A stretch of DNA of 38,481 nucleotides from an uncultured bacterium (GTDB taxonomy: Bacteria; Bacillota; Negativicutes; Acidaminococcales; Acidaminococcaceae), in the NCBI GenBank assembly GCA_905215645.1, contig CAJMQS010000021.1, positions 1 to 38,481 of the forward strand, in the 5' to 3' direction. Below the pieces are notes generated by a model. It worked only from the letters and a program-made list of their open reading frames with translations, was not told the origin of the DNA and made no database searches. A program made the position numbers and the translations under genes. Positions 14,110-22,298 of this stretch are shown piece after piece. Position 1 is the first letter of the stretch. The number at the start of each line of letters is the position of its first letter.

Positions 14110-14881
14110 ATTCACAAAGCATCCGCTTCCGTTCTTTATAATACACCAGGGTCAGTCCTGCTGCGTCGGCGATGGCTTTCCCTTTGGCGAAATCCCGGCC
14201 CACATGTTCCTTGTAATGGGCGTCGCTGCCCAGGGTGGCGTACTTCCCGCCCAATTCCCGAAACCGTTTGTACAGTTCCAGAAGGGGCGGGATGGTGCTG
14301 TCATCTCCCAGCCGGCGGGTGTTGATCTCCAGTGCCTTGTCTTCCTGGATCAGCAGTTGGAATACCCGGTCCCACAGGTCCGGATGGTCTTTGTAATGGA
14401 GGTTGGGGTCCTCATAGGGCATATACCGGGAAATGTAGTCGATGTGGCCGTAGGAATCGAAATCCGGCTTCCTCTCCAAGCACCGGATGGAATCTTCCAG
14501 ATACCGGCGGACAGCCTGGTCCTTGGTGAGCCCTTCATAGGTGGTGGGTTCGTACATATCCAGCCCGTCGAAGCAGTGCATGGATCCCACCACTTCATCG
14601 AAGGGATGGGCCTGGACCATCTTCCGGTCTTCCTCGATGGCCCGGGGCTGGAGCCCCACTTCGATGCCCAGGAGCACCTGGCCGCTGCGGAAAGGGCCGT
14701 CTTTCTTGAAATAGTCGTCGATATCGAACAGGAACATCTCCGGATTGGTGGGATAGTACCGGTCCCAATGTTCCGTCAGGATGATCCCGATTCCCTGGGC
14801 CTCAGCCGCTGCGGCAGCTTCCTGGATGGTCTGTTCCGCATCGCAGGAATAATCCGCATGGGTATGGGTATCAAACAGCAT
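14108..14881 (-). CDS. PHP-family phosphatase, HisJ-like
   Basis: About 257 residues of PHP metal-dependent phosphoesterase: DTHTHADYSCDAEQT (first metal motif), ILTEHWD, GIEVGL, GSMHCFD, the DYISRY region with GHID, ALEINTRRL and LGSDAHYKEHVG near the end. The order fits the histidinol-phosphatase HisJ subfamily, but no his genes are nearby, so the substrate is open. I favour ATG 14881 over ATG 14887, because GAGG lies nine bases before the former. It is 28 bases downstream of ychF and likely cotranscribed with it. Confidence 0.82.
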   Translation of the reverse strand: MLFDTHTHADYSCDAEQTIQEAAAAAEAQGIGIILTEHWDRYYPTNPEMFLFDIDDYFKKDGPFRSGQVLLGIEVGLQPRAIEEDRKMVQAHPFDEVVGSMHCFDGLDMYEPTTYEGLTKDQAVRRYLEDSIRCLERKPDFDSYGHIDYISRYMPYEDPNLHYKDHPDLWDRVFQLLIQEDKALEINTRRLGDDSTIPPLLELYKRFRELGGKYATLGSDAHYKEHVGRDFAKGKAIADAAGLTLVYYKERKRMLCE

Positions 14882-14909
14882 GGACATACACCTCTTCCTT
14901 TTCCGTCTG

Positions 14910-16019
14910 TTATACGTTGAAGCGGAATTCCACTACATCCCCGTCCTGCATGATGTAGTCCTTGCCTTCCAGGCGCACCAGGCCTTTTTCCTTGGCAGCC
15001 TGTTTGGAACCGCATTTCACCAGGTCATCGTAGGAGACGATTTCCGCCCGGATGAAGCCCTTTTCAAAATCCGTATGGATTTTCCCAGCGGCCTGGGGTG
15101 CCGTGGACCCTTGGACGATGGTCCAGGCACGGGATTCCATTTCCCCAGCAGTCAGGAAGGTCTGGAGCCCCAGCAGCTTGAAACCGGCTTTGATGAGACG
15201 ATCCAGGCCGGCTTCAGAAAGCCCTTCCATTTCCAGGTATTCCTTGGCTTCGTCTTCCGGCAGTTCGGCGATTTCCTCTTCCACTTTGGCAGAGATCACG
15301 ATCACCTGGGCGTTTTCCTTGGCAGCGTAGGCTTCCAGAGCCTTTACATAGGCATTGCCGGACCAGTCGGCCGCTTCTTCTTCCGCCACATTGGCCACAT
15401 AGAGGATGGGCTTGGAGGTGAGGAGATCCAGTTCCTTCAGGCTGTCCTTTTCATCGTCGGTCATTTCCACCCGGCGCACCGGGATCCCTTCTCCCAAGGC
15501 GTCAGAGATCCGCTGGAGCAGATCAGCCCGGGCGGCCGCCTTCTTGTCTCCGGCCTTGATCAATTTCTGGGCCTTCACCAGCTGCTTCTCCACGCTTTCC
15601 AGGTCCGCCAGGCACAGTTCCGTGTTGATGATTTCCACATCCCGGACGGGGTCGATGGAGCCTTCCACATGGGTGATGTTCCCGTCTTCGAAGCAGCGGA
15701 CCACTTCCGCGATGGCATCGGTCTGGCGGATGTGGGACAGGAATTTATTCCCCAGGCCTTCCCCTTTGGAAGCCCCTTTCACAAGGCCGGCGATGTCCAC
15801 GAACTTCATGCCCGCCGGTACGATCTTTTTGGAATGGAACATGTCCGCCAGGACTTTCAGCCGGGCATCGGGCACATCCACTACGCCCACATTGGGCTCT
15901 ATGGTACAGAAAGGATAGTTGGCCGCTTCGGCCCCTGCTTTGGTGATGGCATTGAACAGGGTGCTCTTGCCCACGTTGGGCAGGCCCACGATCCCCATTT
16001 CCAGATTGGTAGAACTCAT
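14910..16019 (-). CDS. ychF: Redox- and ribosome-associated ATPase YchF
   Basis: A 369-residue Obg-like ATPase. It has the P-loop GLPNVGKSTLFNAIT, switch motif DIAGLVKGASKGEGLGN, an NxxE-type specificity motif (PILYVANV in place of NKxD, which gives ATP rather than GTP preference), a coiled insertion near residues 135-200, and a C-terminal TGS domain (KCGSKQAAKEKGLVRLEGKDYIMQDGDVVEFRF). YchF binds ribosomes and dampens the oxidative stress response. Six codons upstream of the chosen ATG at 16019 are open, but GAAGGAGAG sits correctly only for 16019. Confidence 0.96.
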   Translation of the reverse strand: MSSTNLEMGIVGLPNVGKSTLFNAITKAGAEAANYPFCTIEPNVGVVDVPDARLKVLADMFHSKKIVPAGMKFVDIAGLVKGASKGEGLGNKFLSHIRQTDAIAEVVRCFEDGNITHVEGSIDPVRDVEIINTELCLADLESVEKQLVKAQKLIKAGDKKAAARADLLQRISDALGEGIPVRRVEMTDDEKDSLKELDLLTSKPILYVANVAEEEAADWSGNAYVKALEAYAAKENAQVIVISAKVEEEIAELPEDEAKEYLEMEGLSEAGLDRLIKAGFKLLGLQTFLTAGEMESRAWTIVQGSTAPQAAGKIHTDFEKGFIRAEIVSYDDLVKCGSKQAAKEKGLVRLEGKDYIMQDGDVVEFRFNV

Positions 16020-16070
16020 ATTGTATCTCTCCTTCATGCAGACTATTGTTTATTATACCATATTCCTGGC

Positions 16071-17129
16071 CTAGTGACCCATCTCCACCACCCGGAACCG
16101 GAACTTCCTGCCCCCCTTCAGGTATTTCAGCAGGAACCGCTCTTCTTCCGGGATCCGGCCCAAGACATCCACCCGCCGGTCCGCCGGCAGTTCCGTCAGA
16201 CAGATTTCCAGTTCCCCGGCATACCGTCCATACCGGGGGTTGTCCAAGGTCACATCTCCGGCGTGGCAGCGGCGGAAGGGGAATTCCGGGATCTCTGCTT
16301 CTTTCCACAGGGCCCGGCTGTTGACGGTCCGGATCACTTCTTCCGCTTCATCCGGACGGGTCTCGTACACATGACCGGCTAAAATCTTGTACAGAGGCCG
16401 CGGTTCCCACACCTGGAGGGTCAGTTCCAGCACGTCTCCAGAAAGCCGGGCCAATGCCTCCAGTTCCTGCCGGTCCGGCCCATCGTCCCCGATATACACC
16501 GCATCGGTCCCCAGGGCTGCCAGCTGCCGGGCCGCCAGGGAGACCTCCCGATGCCGGTCCTGTTCCAGGGTGGGGAGCCCCTCCTCCAGAGGCCCCCGTC
16601 TCCCGGCTTGGCTGGCCACAAAAGCACCCACCGGAATCCCCGCCTCATGGAACAGTGTATTCTGCTGGAGCAGATAGCTTTCCGAAAGGCCTGTATGGGG
16701 ATGGGGATAGAAATTGTGCAGGGCTTCCACTCGGGAGAAGTCCACCCCTTCCCGGGCCAATTCCCGGAGCTGTTCCCCGTTCATGGCCGAAGCATTGAGC
16801 ACCAGTTTCCGCCCTGGATACTTTTGCTGCAGCTCAGCCATGTCCGCCCCGGTAAAGCCGTCATCCAGGCGCAGGGCCGTCAGCTCTTCCGGCACCGGAT
16901 TCCCCGGTACCAGGTCCCCCACCGTTTCCATATCCCATTCCCGGGCAGCCCGGAGCAGGGGCTGCACCGTTTCCCCAAAAGCAGCCGGATCCGTTTCCGG
17001 GATGTGGAAGGACAGGAACAGCCGGGAAATCCCCATTTCCGCAGCCGTCCGGAGCTGCTCCAGATTCTCCTCCAAAGAATGCTCCAACCCCGGATACAAT
17101 GAAATCCCCTTTGCCAAATCAGTCATCAT
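16071..17129 (-). CDS. mupG: MupG-type 6-phospho-N-acetylmuramidase (DUF871)
   Basis: About 352 residues of the DUF871 fold: a TIM barrel (GISLYPG, RLFLSFHIPE, VGDLVPGNP, LRLDDGFTG, LVLNASA, LHNFYPHPHTGL, GAFVASQ) and a C-terminal beta domain. In Staphylococcus, MupG cleaves MurNAc-6-phosphate-GlcNAc imported by MurP. That fits the neighbours: its start overlaps murP by 11 bases and murQ precedes murP. ATG 17129 is seven bases after AAGGAG; ATG 17126 is a possible alternative. It ends in TAG. Confidence 0.88.
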   Translation of the reverse strand: MMTDLAKGISLYPGLEHSLEENLEQLRTAAEMGISRLFLSFHIPETDPAAFGETVQPLLRAAREWDMETVGDLVPGNPVPEELTALRLDDGFTGADMAELQQKYPGRKLVLNASAMNGEQLRELAREGVDFSRVEALHNFYPHPHTGLSESYLLQQNTLFHEAGIPVGAFVASQAGRRGPLEEGLPTLEQDRHREVSLAARQLAALGTDAVYIGDDGPDRQELEALARLSGDVLELTLQVWEPRPLYKILAGHVYETRPDEAEEVIRTVNSRALWKEAEIPEFPFRRCHAGDVTLDNPRYGRYAGELEICLTELPADRRVDVLGRIPEEERFLLKYLKGGRKFRFRVVEMGH

Positions 17130-18525
17130 TGCACGTCTCCTTCTCCTCAAACCCCATCACCCACGTGGCAGCAAAGCCAGCTGCGTAGGACACCAGGAGC
17201 CCGGCCAGATACACGGGCACATTGGTGGTGCTGGGAGCAAGGGGCAGTCCGGAAATCCCCAAGGCACCGGCTCCCACCTGGAAAGCCGCCTGGACCGCTC
17301 CCCCGGCGGCTCCCCCGATACAGGCTCCCAGGAAAGGACGGCCCAGCGGCAGGGTCACACCGTAGATCAGGGGTTCCCCCACCCCCAGCAGCCCTGCTGG
17401 AAGGGCCGACGCCACCACTTTCTTCACCTGGGGATCCTTCGTCTTCAGATAGACGGCCAGGGCAGCCCCCACTTGTCCTCCGCCGGCCATGGCCAGGATG
17501 GGCAGCAGGATGGTATAGCCATATTGGGCGATCAGCTGGGCATGGATGGGGGTCAGTCCCTGATGGATCCCCAGCATCACCAGGGGCAGGAAGCCGCCTC
17601 CCAAAAGAGCTCCGGTCAAAGCACCTCCCTGGGTCACAGCCCCGGTAGCCGCAAAGCCGATGCCTTCCGCCAGCCATCCCCCCAGGGGCTGGAAGAAGAA
17701 CAGGGTGGCGAAAGCCATGATCCCCAACACCAGGAAAGGAGTCAGGAAAAGGTCCAAAGCCTCCGGGATGATTTCCCGGAGTTTCCGTTCCAGCAGGGCG
17801 CCCAAGGCTGCTACCAGCAGTACAGCCACCACCCCGCCCCGGCCTGGGATCAAAGGCTGTCCGTACAGGCTCACCCCCGCCAGGCCCGGATGGCTGATCA
17901 GGGCCCCCAGAGCGCCGCCCAGCACCGGAGAACCGCCGAACTCTTTGGCCGCGTTCCAGCCGACGAACAAGTTCATCCCCCAGAACACGGTGCTGCCCGC
18001 CAGCCCCAGGATCTGGAAGAAGGCGTGGCCGGCCAGGCCCGGATCCAGACGCCGGACCATGTTCAGGATCCCGGTGAGGAGACCGCAGCCGATGAACCCA
18101 GGGATGAGGGGCACAAAGATCCCGGAGATCCGTTTCAGGAACAGTTTCCCCGGGGTAGCGTTCCGCTTCCGGATGGCTTGGTGGAGTGCTTCTCCCTCCC
18201 CCACTTTGCCGGCAAATCCCTGGAGCACCGTGTGGCCCGCCGGAGCTTTTTCCCCGGTCTGCCGTCCAGCTTCCGCATCCTCCCGGAGCAGCGTCTGAAA
18301 AGCCTCGGTCACCTGGGCTGCCTTCCCCGGCCCCAGGATGATCTGCAGCTCCGGCCCTGCCACATTGACACCCATGACGCCCGGCAGCTTTGCCAGGGCC
18401 TCCCGGTCCACTTCCTGGTCCTCCAGCTGGAGCCGCAGCCGGGTCATACAGTGGCTGGCCTGGCGCACATTCTCTCGGGGACCAGTGATATCCAGGATGG
18501 CCTGGGCCAGCTCCTTATTTCCCAT
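17119..18525 (-). CDS. murP: PTS N-acetylmuramic acid transporter, EIIBC
   Basis: A 468-residue glucose-superfamily PTS permease. Residues 1-80 are the EIIB domain with the phosphorylated cysteine in HCMTRLRL; residues 105-460 are EIIC with about ten membrane helices, including the GVGEPLIYGVTLPLGRPF substrate loop. No EIIA domain is fused, so it must use an EIIA encoded elsewhere. MurP-type permeases import and 6-phosphorylate MurNAc or MurNAc-GlcNAc. Overlaps with murQ (11 bases) and mupG (11 bases) tie the three together. The sugar assignment rests on this context. Confidence 0.88.
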   Translation of the reverse strand: MGNKELAQAILDITGPRENVRQASHCMTRLRLQLEDQEVDREALAKLPGVMGVNVAGPELQIILGPGKAAQVTEAFQTLLREDAEAGRQTGEKAPAGHTVLQGFAGKVGEGEALHQAIRKRNATPGKLFLKRISGIFVPLIPGFIGCGLLTGILNMVRRLDPGLAGHAFFQILGLAGSTVFWGMNLFVGWNAAKEFGGSPVLGGALGALISHPGLAGVSLYGQPLIPGRGGVVAVLLVAALGALLERKLREIIPEALDLFLTPFLVLGIMAFATLFFFQPLGGWLAEGIGFAATGAVTQGGALTGALLGGGFLPLVMLGIHQGLTPIHAQLIAQYGYTILLPILAMAGGGQVGAALAVYLKTKDPQVKKVVASALPAGLLGVGEPLIYGVTLPLGRPFLGACIGGAAGGAVQAAFQVGAGALGISGLPLAPSTTNVPVYLAGLLVSYAAGFAATWVMGFEEKETCNDD

Positions 18526-19351
18526 GGGCCGCCTCCCATTCCTCCACGGCCTTCCGGGCGCTTCCCCGGTTCCGGGCCAGGCTCAGCCGGGCTTCTTCCC
18601 GGGTGCAGCCGGTCACGGTGCAGACGATGTGGAGGGCCCGTTCCAGCAGTTTCTCATTGGTGGCCCGGACATCGATCATCAGGTTGCCCCGGACCTTCCC
18701 CAGTTTCACCATGGCTCCGGTGGTAATCATGTTCAGGACCATTTTCGTAGCCGTCCCAGCCTTCATCCGAGTAGAGCCGGTGATCACTTCCGGCCCCGGC
18801 AGCACCGTCAGGCACAGATCCGCCACTTTGGCCATGGCAGACTGGCGGCTGCAGCAAAGCCCCAGTACGGCACAGCCCCGTTCCCGGGCTTCCTTCATGC
18901 CGCCCAGCACATAGGGTGTCCGGCCGGAGGCGCTGATGCCCATCACCACATCCAGCGGAGTCAGTTCCTTGTTCCAGATGTCATCCCGGCCCTGTTCCTC
19001 ACTGTCTTCCGCCCCTTCTTTGGCCCGGAAGATGGCTTCATACCCTCCAGCGATGAGGCCCTGGATCTGTTCCGGATCGGTGCCGTAGGTGGGCGGGCAT
19101 TCCACCGCGTCCAAAATGCCCAGCCGGCCGGAAGTGCCGCTGCCCATGTAGAACAGCCGCCCTCCCCGGCTCAGCCGGTCCGCCACCAGATCCACCGCCA
19201 AGGCAATGGCCGGCAGGATTTTCTCTACTGCATCGGCCACCTTGTGGTCTTCCCGGTTGATGATTTCCACCAATTCCTGGGTGGATACTTTATCAATGGC
19301 AACGGAAGCGGGATTCCGCTGTTCCGTAGAAAGTTTGTCCAAATCGATCAT
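18515..19351 (-). CDS. murQ: N-acetylmuramic acid 6-phosphate etherase
   Basis: A 278-residue SIS-fold enzyme that removes D-lactate from MurNAc-6-P to give GlcNAc-6-P. Family marks are the N-terminal STEQRNPAS, the LFYMGSGTSGRLGILDA sugar-phosphate loop, VVMGISASGRTPYV, and the MurQ-specific STRMKAGTATKMVLNM block. It is slightly short of the usual near 300 because the C-terminal helical end is brief. It is the first gene of murQ-murP-mupG; GGAGGTTTC precedes the ATG. The product feeds nagA, which is divergent. Confidence 0.95.
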   Translation of the reverse strand: MIDLDKLSTEQRNPASVAIDKVSTQELVEIINREDHKVADAVEKILPAIALAVDLVADRLSRGGRLFYMGSGTSGRLGILDAVECPPTYGTDPEQIQGLIAGGYEAIFRAKEGAEDSEEQGRDDIWNKELTPLDVVMGISASGRTPYVLGGMKEARERGCAVLGLCCSRQSAMAKVADLCLTVLPGPEVITGSTRMKAGTATKMVLNMITTGAMVKLGKVRGNLMIDVRATNEKLLERALHIVCTVTGCTREEARLSLARNRGSARKAVEEWEAAHGK

Positions 19352-19373
19352 TGCTATGAAACCTCCAGCCCTA

Positions 19374-19382
19374 TGCTATAAT
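19374..19382 (+). promoter_or_regulatory. Extended -10 promoter of nagA
   Basis: TGCTATAAT is an extended -10 about 72 bases before the nagA start. The leader then contains CCGTCCAT (19393-19400) and ATGGACGG (19427-19434), an 8-bp inverted repeat that would form a hairpin just before the ribosome site. Confidence 0.7.
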
Positions 19383-19453
19383 GAAAAGAGTCCCGTCCAT
19401 ATGCCCTTTGTTCCATTTTCTTCGCCATGGACGGCCAGAAAAGGAGATCCTGT

Positions 19454-20623
19454 ATGAAAGCGATATGTAACGGCAGATTTATTTTACCACAAGAAATCCG
19501 GGAGGGACAGGCACTGCTGTTCCAAGAAGAGATCCTGGGCTTCTGCAGCCCGGACCGGATCCCTCTGGAAGCAGAACGGATCGATGTCCAAGGGAACTAC
19601 GTATCCCCTGGGTTCCTCAATCTCCACATCCACGGCTGCGGGGGAAAGGATGTGATGGACGGCACCCAGGAGGCTCTCAGGACCATGAGCCGGCTGCTGC
19701 CTTCCACTGGAGTCACCGGCTGGTTGCCCACCACCATGACCAGTGGCAGAGGAGCCATCACCCAGGCCCTCACCGCCATCCAGGAAGCCCAGGGCACGAC
19801 GGCCGGAGCGGAAATCCTGGGGGCCAACCTGGAAGGCCCCTTCATCAGCGAGAAATACAAAGGAGCCCAGAAGGCCTGCCACATCCGAAAAGCCAGCTGG
19901 GAACTGGTGGAACCTTTCGCCGGCCTGATCCGGATCCTGACCCTGGCGCCGGAGACCCTGGAAGACACAGATTTCATTTCCCGGTGCCGCCAAGCCGGGA
20001 TCATCGTCTCCCTGGGCCACAGCGATGCCACATTTGAAGAGGCTGCCCAGGCCGTGGCCGCCGGCGCCAGCCACATCACCCACCTGTTCAATGCCATGAG
20101 TCCTCTCCACCACCGGAAGCCCGGTTTAGTGGGAGCGGCCCTGACCCTGCCAGTGACCTGCGAACTGATCGCCGATGGGATCCATATCCACCCGGCTGCC
20201 TTGGAACTGGCGGTCCGTGCCAAAGGGTTGGACCAGGTGGTGCTGATCACCGACTCCATGCGTGCCTGCCTCCTGGGAGAAGGGAAAAGCGAATTGGGAG
20301 GCCAGACGGTCTACGTCAAAGCTGGCCGGGCCACTTTGGCAGACGGGACCTTGGCCGGCAGCATCCTCACCATGGAAAAAGCCGTCCGGAACATCTGGAA
20401 ATGGGCTCACCTGGCCCTGCCCCAAGCCGTCCAGCTGGCCACGGCCAATCCAGCCCGGGAACTGGGCCTCACCGACCGGGGCACCCTGGAACCAGGGAAA
20501 CGGGCCGACCTCACCGTATTCGATGAAGATTTCCGGATTTTGCAGACATACGTAAAGGGGTGCTGCGCATTCTGCGCAGCACCCCGGTCTCGGGTCTCAG
20601 GTCTCGCGTCTCGAGCCGAATGA
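19454..20623 (+). CDS. nagA: N-acetylglucosamine-6-phosphate deacetylase
   Basis: About 389 residues of amidohydrolase fold. Metal and catalytic signatures are NLHIHGCGG near residue 60, the metal glutamate in GANLEGPFI, SLGHSDAT, ITHLFNAMSPLHHR and the catalytic aspartate in LITDSMRA. It converts GlcNAc-6-P to GlcN-6-P and acetate, completing MurNAc recycling with the divergent murQ operon. ATG 19454 follows AAGGAG. The natural protein should end near YVKG at about 20556; the frame instead reads on through a GGGGTGCTGCGCA palindrome and the heptad repeats, adding 22 or so Cys/Arg/Ser-rich residues (CCAFCAAPRSRVSG). Confidence 0.93.
   Translation: MKAICNGRFILPQEIREGQALLFQEEILGFCSPDRIPLEAERIDVQGNYVSPGFLNLHIHGCGGKDVMDGTQEALRTMSRLLPSTGVTGWLPTTMTSGRGAITQALTAIQEAQGTTAGAEILGANLEGPFISEKYKGAQKACHIRKASWELVEPFAGLIRILTLAPETLEDTDFISRCRQAGIIVSLGHSDATFEEAAQAVAAGASHITHLFNAMSPLHHRKPGLVGAALTLPVTCELIADGIHIHPAALELAVRAKGLDQVVLITDSMRACLLGEGKSELGGQTVYVKAGRATLADGTLAGSILTMEKAVRNIWKWAHLALPQAVQLATANPARELGLTDRGTLEPGKRADLTVFDEDFRILQTYVKGCCAFCAAPRSRVSGLASRAE
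20557..20585. repeat. Palindrome overlapping the nagA 3' end
   Basis: GGGGTGCTGCGCA and TGCGCAGCACCCC pair perfectly over TTC. It is the left border of repeat copy 2 and lies inside the open nagA frame. Confidence 0.85.
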
Positions 20624-20788
20624 GAAAATTTGCAAGCAAATTTTTGAACGGGTAAGATCTGATCCGCTCTCGATAAAATATCCGTTTCTATATCCAGCAC
20701 GATCCTGATTCTGTACTTTCAAAAGAACCTGGCCATGGGACAGGTTCTATCCAAAGGCCCGAGACTCGAGATCCATAGCTCGAGACCC
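20586..20788. repeat. Heptad-repeat hairpin module, copy 2
   Basis: The left arm (20586-20617) is GGTCTCG, GGTCTCA, GGTCTCG, CGTCTCG plus AGCC. The right arm (20756-20788) is GGCC plus CGAGACT, CGAGATC, CATAGCT, CGAGACC. Both have an exact period of 7. The loop is longer than in copy 1 but keeps the same GGGACAGGTTCTATCCAA (20737-20754), preceded by GAACCTG, which can pair with its CAGGTTC. No gene is seen in it apart from the nagA tail. Confidence 0.8.
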
Positions 20789-20794
20789 CAAAGA

Positions 20795-20820
20795 GGGGGC
20801 TGTTGCATGAGCAACAGCCC
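20795..20820. repeat. GTTGCA palindrome between two heptad modules
   Basis: GGGCTGTTGC (20797-20806) and GCAACAGCCC (20811-20820) form a 10-bp stem with a four-base loop. It closes module copy 2 and opens the GTCATAC module. Confidence 0.85.
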
Positions 20821-20970
20821 GTCATACGTCATAGGTCATACGTCATACGCCGATGGAAGCCAGCTCTACTGGCTTCGAATTTAAGAAAATCAGTTGAACG
20901 TTATAGCGGGTTTTAAAATTTCAAAATCAATTTGGTAAAATTGATTTCCAAAAGCGTATGACGTATGACG
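20821..20970. repeat. Second-type heptad module built from GTCATAC words
   Basis: The left arm (20821-20851) is GTCATAC, GTCATAG, GTCATAC, GTCATAC plus GCC, again with period 7. The right arm (20954-20970) carries two complementary GTATGAC words. Between them are a GAAGCCAG/CTGGCTTC hairpin (20856-20876) and an AT-rich inverted repeat AAATCAATTT/AAATTGATTT near 20925-20946. No coding sequence is apparent. Confidence 0.8.
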
Positions 20971-20972
20971 AA

Positions 20973-21016
20973 GGGGGTGTTGCACGTGTAAAAATTACAC
21001 ACGTGCAACACCCCCC
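20973..21016 (-). terminator. Terminator-like GTTGCAC palindrome after the decarboxylase gene
   Basis: GGGGGTGTTGCACGTGT and ACACACGTGCAACACCCCC form a very long stem; the plus-strand side ends in a run of T, and A-rich sequence precedes it. It closes the repeat region and lies six bases after the minus-strand ldc stop codon. Confidence 0.75.
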
Positions 21017-21022
21017 TCTTTT

Positions 21023-22192
21023 TTATACTGCTACACTCATGGCATCCAGGCCCAGTTCCGCCCGGACTTCTTCCCAGATCACGATCTTGGCTTTCCGGAA
21101 GCCGTTGAAAGTGGTGGCAGAAGCGGAGGTATAGGCCCCGCACACCGGCACCAGCAGCAGATCGCCCACTTCCAGGGGTTCCGTCATCTTCCCCCGGAAC
21201 ATGATGTCCAGGGAATCACAGCTGGGCCCTGCAAAGGTGGCCGGGATCTTCTTTCCTTCTTTGAAACTGATCAGTTTAAAATCCCACTGGTCGAAGATCA
21301 CTCCGGAGAAGGTCCCGTAGATCCCGTCATCCAGGAAATACCAATGCTGTCCATTCCGTTCGTTTTCCCCGATCACCCGGGTGATCAGGTTCACTGCCGT
21401 ACCGCACATATACCGGCCCGGTTCGGCCCAGATCTCCAGATCCGAGAAGTCTTCCCGGAGCCGGGCAGCTACCTGGTCCAGGAGCGCCGTCAAGTTGTAA
21501 TGGACGCCCGTTTCCGGGATGGGGAAGCCGCCCCCGATATCCAGCACCCGCATGGTCAATCCCTTGGCCCGGGCTTCTTCCATCAGCCCCTTGGTCACAT
21601 CCATGGCATGGAAATAGGGATCCGCTGCGACCGTCTGGCTGCCCACATGGAAGGCGATTCCCGCCACATCCAAGCCGGCCGCTTTGGCCTTCAGCATCAG
21701 ATCCAAGGCTTTTTCCCGGGGACAGCCGAATTTCTTGTTCAGGTCCACATGGGCCTTGGGATTGTCGATCCGCAGCCGGAGCAGCACCGTGGCTCCTGGA
21801 CAGTGCTGGGCGATCTTTTTGATCTCGCTTTCGCTGTCATAAGTCATCCGGTAGACACCGGCATCGTTGCAGGCCCGGAATCCTGCATCCAATTTGATGG
21901 GATTGGCGTAGATCATCCGGTCCCCGGACACCCCCAGCTGGCTCAGGGTACGGATTTCTCCGTCACTGGCCACATCGAAGCAGGCCCCCTTGTTGATCAA
22001 CAGGTCCAGGATCCGGAGATCCGGATTGGCTTTCATGGCATAATGTATCTTCAGCTGCGGGATATGGTTCCGCAGGATCTCATAGTTTTTTTCAACCTGT
22101 TCCAGAGACAGCACCAGAAGAGGAGTTCCATACCTTTCTGCCAGGCTGGTGACTGCATCTTGTGACAATTGGAAAAAGCTTTGTTCGTTCAT
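21023..22192 (-). CDS. ldc: Lysine/ornithine decarboxylase (fold III, PLP)
   Basis: A 389-residue alanine-racemase-fold decarboxylase, very similar in remembered sequence to the Selenomonas ruminantium lysine/ornithine decarboxylase. The PLP lysine is at about residue 54 (HYAMKANPD). HVGSQ, LDIGGGFPIPE and EPGRYMCGTAVNL follow, and the partner-subunit cysteine lies in GPSCDSLD. It makes cadaverine or putrescine. In Negativicutes these diamines are attached to peptidoglycan and hold outer-membrane anchoring proteins. ATG 22192 has AAAGGAGG upstream; 13 earlier open codons lack a site. It has its own promoter and a structured 70-base leader. Confidence 0.88.
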   Translation of the reverse strand: MNEQSFFQLSQDAVTSLAERYGTPLLVLSLEQVEKNYEILRNHIPQLKIHYAMKANPDLRILDLLINKGACFDVASDGEIRTLSQLGVSGDRMIYANPIKLDAGFRACNDAGVYRMTYDSESEIKKIAQHCPGATVLLRLRIDNPKAHVDLNKKFGCPREKALDLMLKAKAAGLDVAGIAFHVGSQTVAADPYFHAMDVTKGLMEEARAKGLTMRVLDIGGGFPIPETGVHYNLTALLDQVAARLREDFSDLEIWAEPGRYMCGTAVNLITRVIGENERNGQHWYFLDDGIYGTFSGVIFDQWDFKLISFKEGKKIPATFAGPSCDSLDIMFRGKMTEPLEVGDLLLVPVCGAYTSASATTFNGFRKAKIVIWEEVRAELGLDAMSVAV

Positions 22193-22270
22193 TATCCATC
22201 CTCCTTTGGGCCTTGAAAAGAGTCCGGCCACGCGCCGGGACCTTCCGGGCCATCCTTGAATTCGTAGTTC

Positions 22271-22298
22271 ATTATACTACGGTTTGAAGAAAGTGCAA
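22271..22298 (-). promoter_or_regulatory. Promoter of the lysine/ornithine decarboxylase gene
   Basis: On the minus strand, TTGCAC (22298-22293) and TATAAT (22276-22271) are separated by 16 bases. The leader down to 22193 is GC-rich and can fold (GGCCCGG/CCGGCGC/GGCCGG segments). Confidence 0.8.

Noticed and set aside
20586..20970. CRISPR array
   Set aside because: The repeats are 7 bp in direct tandem without spacers and form complementary arms; no cas genes are near.
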